From Reyranella sp. (lineage in GTDB: Bacteria; Pseudomonadota; Alphaproteobacteria; Reyranellales; Reyranellaceae), in contig SCVT01000483.1 of the NCBI GenBank assembly GCA_004296815.1, forward strand, positions 1 through 9,364: a stretch of 9,364 bases of DNA, given 5' to 3'. The translations under genes were made by a program, and so were the position numbers. Position 1 is the first letter of the stretch; each line of letters opens with the position of its first letter. This document shows positions 6,455-9,364 of this stretch, one piece after another. The notes under the pieces were generated by a model. It ran no database searches. It was not told the DNA's origin and saw nothing but the letters and a program-made list of their open reading frames with translations.

Positions 6455-8068
6455 TCACTCGACCGACCGGCCCTTGAGCGCGAACAGTCCGCGCGGCCGT
6501 CGCTGGATGAACAGGATGATGAACACCAGCACCAGGATCTTGCCCAGCACCGCGCCCGCATACGGTTCGAGGAACTTGTTCACGACGCCCAAGGTCAGCG
6601 CGCCAACCAGGGTGCCGAACAGGTTGCCGACGCCGCCGAACACCACGACCATGAAGGAGTCGATGATGTAGCCTTGGCCGAGGTTGGGGCTGACATTGTC
6701 AATCTGGGAGAGCGCGACACCCGCCAGGCCTGCGATGCCCGAGCCGAGGCCGAAGGTCAGCGCATCGACACGCGGCGTGCGGATGCCCATGGCCGAGGCC
6801 ATCGGGCGGTTCTGCGTCACGGCGCGCATGTAGAGGCCCATCGGCGTCTTGCGCAGCAGCATGATCAGCGCGACGAACACGACCAGCGAGAAGATCACGA
6901 TCCAGAGGCGGCCGTAGGTGATGTTGAGCTGGCCCACCTGGAAGGTGCCCGACATCCAGGACGGGGCCCCGACCTCGCGGTTGGACGAGCCGAAGATCGA
7001 GCGCACGGCCTGCTGCAGCACCAGCGACAGGCCCCAGGTGGCGAGCAGCGTGTCGAGCGGCCGTCCGTAGAGGAAGCGGATGATGCCGCGCTCGATCAGG
7101 ATGCCGATGCCGCCGGCGACCACGAAGGCGAGCGGGAGCGCGATCAGCAGCGAGACATCGAAGAGATGCGGGGCGGAGGTGCGGATGATCTCCTGCACCA
7201 CGAAGGTCGTGTACGCACCCAGCATCACCATCTCGCCGTGCGCCATGTTGATGACGCCCATGGTGCCGAAGGTGATGGCGAGCCCGATCGCGGCCAGCAG
7301 CAGGACCGAGCCCAGCGAGATGCCGTACCAGACGTTCTGTGCGGCGCCCCAGGCGGCCAGAGTCTGGCGGACCGATTCGGCACCCGCCTCGGAAGCGGCC
7401 TTCACAGCGGGATCGGTGGCCCTGTTGACCGCGCCCTGCAACACGCCCAGCGCCTCGCGGTCGCCGCGGTCGCGCAGGACCGCGATCGCATCGATCTTCT
7501 GCTGGCTGGTGGCGTCGGAGGCCAGGACGACGGCGGCGCGTGCCTCCTGGAAGGCCTGCTTGACGCGCGTATCCTTCTCGGCGGCGATCGCCGCGTCGAG
7601 CGGACCGAGCGCCGCCGGATCGGGGCGCTTGAGGAGGGATTCTGCCGCACCGCGGCGCACGCGGATGTCGGGACTCATCAGGGTGAGCGAGCCGACCGCG
7701 CCTTCGATGACGCCGCGCAGGCGGTTGTTGACCCTGACACGCTCCAGCGCGCTCTCGGGGGCGGTGCCGGCGTCCTTGCCGCTCACCGCCTCGACGAGCG
7801 CGATATTGGCGCCGCTGCCCTTGCCGATGACGATGACCTTGTCCGCGGAGCGCACATAGAGCTGGCCTGCGCCCAGCGCCTCCAGCACTGGCGCTGCGCG
7901 CGCATCGCCCGACGCGGCCAACGCGGTGACCGCCGCCTCGCGATCGCTGAGGCCGCCGGCCGTCAGGTTGGTGACCAGCGCCTGGATATCGGCGGAAAGC
8001 GCCGTCGCGGCGATCGACACCGAGGCCAGCGCCGACAACAGCACCGCGAGCAGACGCAAAAATGACAT
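6455..8068 (-). CDS. urtB: Urea ABC transporter permease UrtB, long form with N-terminal extracytoplasmic domain
   Basis: LivH-like permease of the urea importer, 537 residues. Residues 1-26 form a hydrophobic signal-like segment ending near ALSA. Residues 27-245 are an alanine-rich, charged, helical stretch resembling HEAT-type repeats, predicted to be periplasmic. The membrane part begins at about 247 (VWYGISLGSVLLLAAIGLAITFG) and carries GVINMAHGEMVMLGAY at 271-286, ERGIIRFLYGRPLDTLLATWG at 326-346, the ATPase-contact loop RAVTQNRPMASAMGI at 415-429, and VVFGGVGNLFGTLVGA at 475-490. The long N-terminal domain distinguishes UrtB from ordinary LivH permeases and supports urea as substrate. 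ATG at 8068 is chosen because the signal sequence starts there; the 49 codons upstream read through the urtA-urtB stem-loop and urtA. No ribosome binding site is visible before this start. Confidence 0.95.
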   Translation of the reverse strand: MSFLRLLAVLLSALASVSIAATALSADIQALVTNLTAGGLSDREAAVTALAASGDARAAPVLEALGAGQLYVRSADKVIVIGKGSGANIALVEAVSGKDAGTAPESALERVRVNNRLRGVIEGAVGSLTLMSPDIRVRRGAAESLLKRPDPAALGPLDAAIAAEKDTRVKQAFQEARAAVVLASDATSQQKIDAIAVLRDRGDREALGVLQGAVNRATDPAVKAASEAGAESVRQTLAAWGAAQNVWYGISLGSVLLLAAIGLAITFGTMGVINMAHGEMVMLGAYTTFVVQEIIRTSAPHLFDVSLLIALPLAFVVAGGIGILIERGIIRFLYGRPLDTLLATWGLSLVLQQAVRSIFGSSNREVGAPSWMSGTFQVGQLNITYGRLWIVIFSLVVFVALIMLLRKTPMGLYMRAVTQNRPMASAMGIRTPRVDALTFGLGSGIAGLAGVALSQIDNVSPNLGQGYIIDSFMVVVFGGVGNLFGTLVGALTLGVVNKFLEPYAGAVLGKILVLVFIILFIQRRPRGLFALKGRSVE

Positions 8069-8145
8069 GGATCGAGAATTAGCCCGGAGATGAGAACGGG
8101 GCGACTCGAAAGTCGCCCCGTCCCTGTGGGTTGAGCTGGCCAGAC
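8069..8145 (-). other. urtA-urtB intergenic spacer
   Basis: A 77-base spacer, much longer than the other gaps in the operon. Read in the direction of transcription it holds a short tail after the urtA stop, the stem-loop listed separately, and then 27 bases to the urtB start. I find neither a promoter nor a Shine-Dalgarno sequence in those last 27 bases. The likely role is to set the ratio of UrtA to UrtBCDE. Confidence 0.6.
8096..8121 (-). terminator. Strong stem-loop between urtA and urtB (attenuating terminator or mRNA-stabilising hairpin)
   Basis: A perfect 11-bp inverted repeat: ACGGGGCGACT pairs with AGTCGCCCCGT around a 4-base loop that reads TTCG in the transcript, a sequence known for very stable hairpins. 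It begins 24 bases after the urtA stop. It is not followed by a T tract (TCTCATCTCC follows), so it is more likely to be a partial terminator or a block to 3'-exonucleases than a full stop. Such hairpins behind periplasmic binding-protein genes commonly let that gene be expressed well above its permease and ATPase partners. Confidence 0.8.
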
Positions 8146-9364
8146 CTACTTGGTCGAGCCGATGCACTTGTTGGCGACGGTGTCGAAGTTTCCGCAGTTC
8201 ACGGGCTTCGTCCAATCAGCCTTCAGGTTCTTGGAGTCGTCGAGGATCGGCGACCACGCGGCGCCCGGGACGAGACCCGGGGTCTTCCACACCACGTCGA
8301 ACTGGCCGTTGGCCTCGATCTCGCCGATCAGGACCGGCTTGGTGATGTGGTGGTTCGGCAGCATCTCGGAGATGCCACCGGTCAGGTTCGGGACCTTGAT
8401 GCCGATGATGGCGTCGATGACCTTGTCCGGATCCGTCGTGCCGGCCTTCTTTACCGCCTCGACCCACATGTTGAAGCCGACGACGTGCGCTTCCATCGGA
8501 TCGTTGGTCACGGCCTTGTCGCTCTTCTTCCAGGCCTTCCAATCCTTGATGAAGGCCTCGTTGGTCGGGTTCTTCACGGACTGGAAGTAGTTCCAGGCGG
8601 CGAGATGGCCGACCAGCGGCTTGGTGTCGATGCCGGCGAGCTCTTCCTCACCGACCGAGAACGCGACGACCGGGATGTCCTTGGCCTTGATGCCCTGGTT
8701 GCCGAGCTCCTTGTAGAACGGAACGTTGGCGTCGCCGTTGATGGTCGAGACCACGGCGGTCTTCTTGCCAGCCGTGCCGAACTTCTTGATGTCGGCGACG
8801 ATCGACTGCCAGTCGGAGTGACCGAACGGCGTGTAGTTGATCATGATGTCTTCCTTCGCGACGCCCTTCTGCAGCAGGTACGCCTCGAGGATCTTGTTGG
8901 TCGTGCGCGGATAGACGTAGTCGGTGCCTGCCAGGACCCAACGCTTCACGTCGCCGCCGTCCTTGCTCATCAGGTAGTCGACGGCCGGGATCGCCTGCTG
9001 GTTCGGCGCGGCGCCGGTGTAGAACACGTTACGCTGGCTCTCCTGGCCCTCGTACTGGACCGGGTAGAAGAGGATGCCGTTCAGCTCCTCGAACACCGGC
9101 AGCACCGACTTGCGGCTGACCGAGGTCCAGCAGCCGAACACCGCGGCGACCTTGTCCTTCTGCAGCAATTCGCGCGCCTTTTCGGCAAACAGCGGCCAGT
9201 TCGATGCCGGATCGACGACGACGGCCTCGAGCTTGCGGCCGAGCACGCCGCCCTTCTTGTTCTGCTCTTCGATCAGCATCAGCATGACGTCCTTGAGGGT
9301 CGTCTCGCTGATCGCCATCGTGCCCGACAGCGAATGCAGAATACCGACCTTGATCGGTGCCCCC
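8146..9364 (-). CDS. urtA: Urea ABC transporter substrate-binding protein UrtA; N-terminus beyond window edge
   Basis: Periplasmic binding protein (type I fold, LivJ/AmiC-like) that captures urea and delivers it to UrtB/UrtC. 405 residues are visible. The reading frame is open to the edge, so the signal peptide and true start are missing; the visible part begins in the first beta strand (APIKVGILHSLSGTMAIS). The ATG at 9316-9318 lies inside this strand and is not the start. UrtA-specific blocks are DPASNWPLFAEKAREL, FGCWTSVSRKSVLPVFEEL, LFYPVQYEGQESQ and FYTGAAPNQQAIPAVDYLM. Later blocks are NDPMEAHVVGFNMWVEAV and LPNHHITKPVLIGEI. These distinguish it from branched-chain amino acid or short-chain amide binding proteins. 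Two cysteines near the C-terminus (VNCGNF and NKCIGSTK) could form a disulfide in the periplasm. As the first gene, its promoter, probably nitrogen-responsive, lies outside the window. Confidence 0.96.
   Translation of the reverse strand, partial: GAPIKVGILHSLSGTMAISETTLKDVMLMLIEEQNKKGGVLGRKLEAVVVDPASNWPLFAEKARELLQKDKVAAVFGCWTSVSRKSVLPVFEELNGILFYPVQYEGQESQRNVFYTGAAPNQQAIPAVDYLMSKDGGDVKRWVLAGTDYVYPRTTNKILEAYLLQKGVAKEDIMINYTPFGHSDWQSIVADIKKFGTAGKKTAVVSTINGDANVPFYKELGNQGIKAKDIPVVAFSVGEEELAGIDTKPLVGHLAAWNYFQSVKNPTNEAFIKDWKAWKKSDKAVTNDPMEAHVVGFNMWVEAVKKAGTTDPDKVIDAIIGIKVPNLTGGISEMLPNHHITKPVLIGEIEANGQFDVVWKTPGLVPGAAWSPILDDSKNLKADWTKPVNCGNFDTVANKCIGSTK

Noticed and set aside
6445..6561. Possible 39-codon N-terminal extension of UrtC
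   Set aside because: The extra residues are urtB read in another frame (Cys/Ser/Arg-rich). A good ribosome site directly precedes the ATG at 6444.
5302..8065. Long plus-strand open frames (5302-6477 and 6287-8065) opposite urtC and urtB
   Set aside because: They mirror the permease genes; the His/Gln/Glu/Arg-rich products are what hydrophobic codons give when read from the other strand. No ribosome site or domain supports them.
8069..8215. Possible 49-codon N-terminal extension of UrtB
   Set aside because: The frame is open, but it runs through the stem-loop and into urtA, and the extension is basic. The signal-like segment starts exactly at the ATG at 8068.
3875..9364. The ABC operon as a branched-chain amino acid (Liv) or short-chain amide (Fmd) transporter
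   Set aside because: UrtA blocks such as GCWTSVSRKSVLPVF, the long UrtB N-terminal domain and the TEGIQPS motif of UrtE all point to urea instead.
1..9364. A hidden defence, mobile or novel RNA system
   Set aside because: Both strands are filled by seven recognisable housekeeping or catabolic genes with gaps of at most 79 bases. I saw no direct repeats, integrase, toxin-antitoxin pair or large conserved RNA structure beyond the urtA-urtB stem.

Overview
This is GC-rich, densely coded DNA (roughly two-thirds G+C by eye) with very short intergenic gaps and GC-rich third codon positions. The gene families suggest a metabolically versatile soil or water alphaproteobacterium, perhaps of the Reyranella/Bradyrhizobium/Rhodospirillales kind; this placement is an inference from style and content. 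I see no tRNA, rRNA, CRISPR array, insertion sequence, phage gene or attachment site.

Left block (1-2171, minus strand). A CaiB/BaiF-type CoA transferase that most resembles 2-methylfumaryl-CoA isomerase (mesaconyl-CoA C1-C4 CoA transferase) runs off the left edge. It lies 36 bases downstream of an Old Yellow Enzyme-family ene-reductase that begins with TTG. The two probably share a transcript. A 79-base divergent region (2093-2171) separates them from the next gene.

Middle (2172-3878, plus strand). A D-aminoacylase-like member of the amidohydrolase superfamily has a clear HxHxD metal motif and a GNCG cysteine, but lacks two histidines expected in characterised D-aminoacylases. Its stop codon and that of the convergent gene urtE share the four bases CTAG.

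Right block (3875-9364, minus strand). This is a high-affinity urea ABC transporter operon in the order urtA-urtB-urtC-urtD-urtE. UrtA (periplasmic urea-binding protein) lacks only its N-terminus, which lies beyond the right edge. UrtB and UrtC are the membrane permeases, and UrtD and UrtE are the ATPases. urtB to urtE are tightly packed (10-base gap, 4-base overlap, 3-base gap). urtA and urtB are separated by 77 bases holding a strong 11-bp stem-loop, the expected arrangement for making more binding protein than membrane components. The promoter of urtA and any urease genes lie outside the window.

Overall the window is ordinary catabolic and nutrient-uptake chromosome. I do not see a convincing undescribed system. 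The points most worth checking are the putative Mct enzyme and its unseen neighbours, the atypical active sites of the ene-reductase and the amidohydrolase, and the urtA-urtB stem-loop followed by a urtB start with no ribosome binding site.
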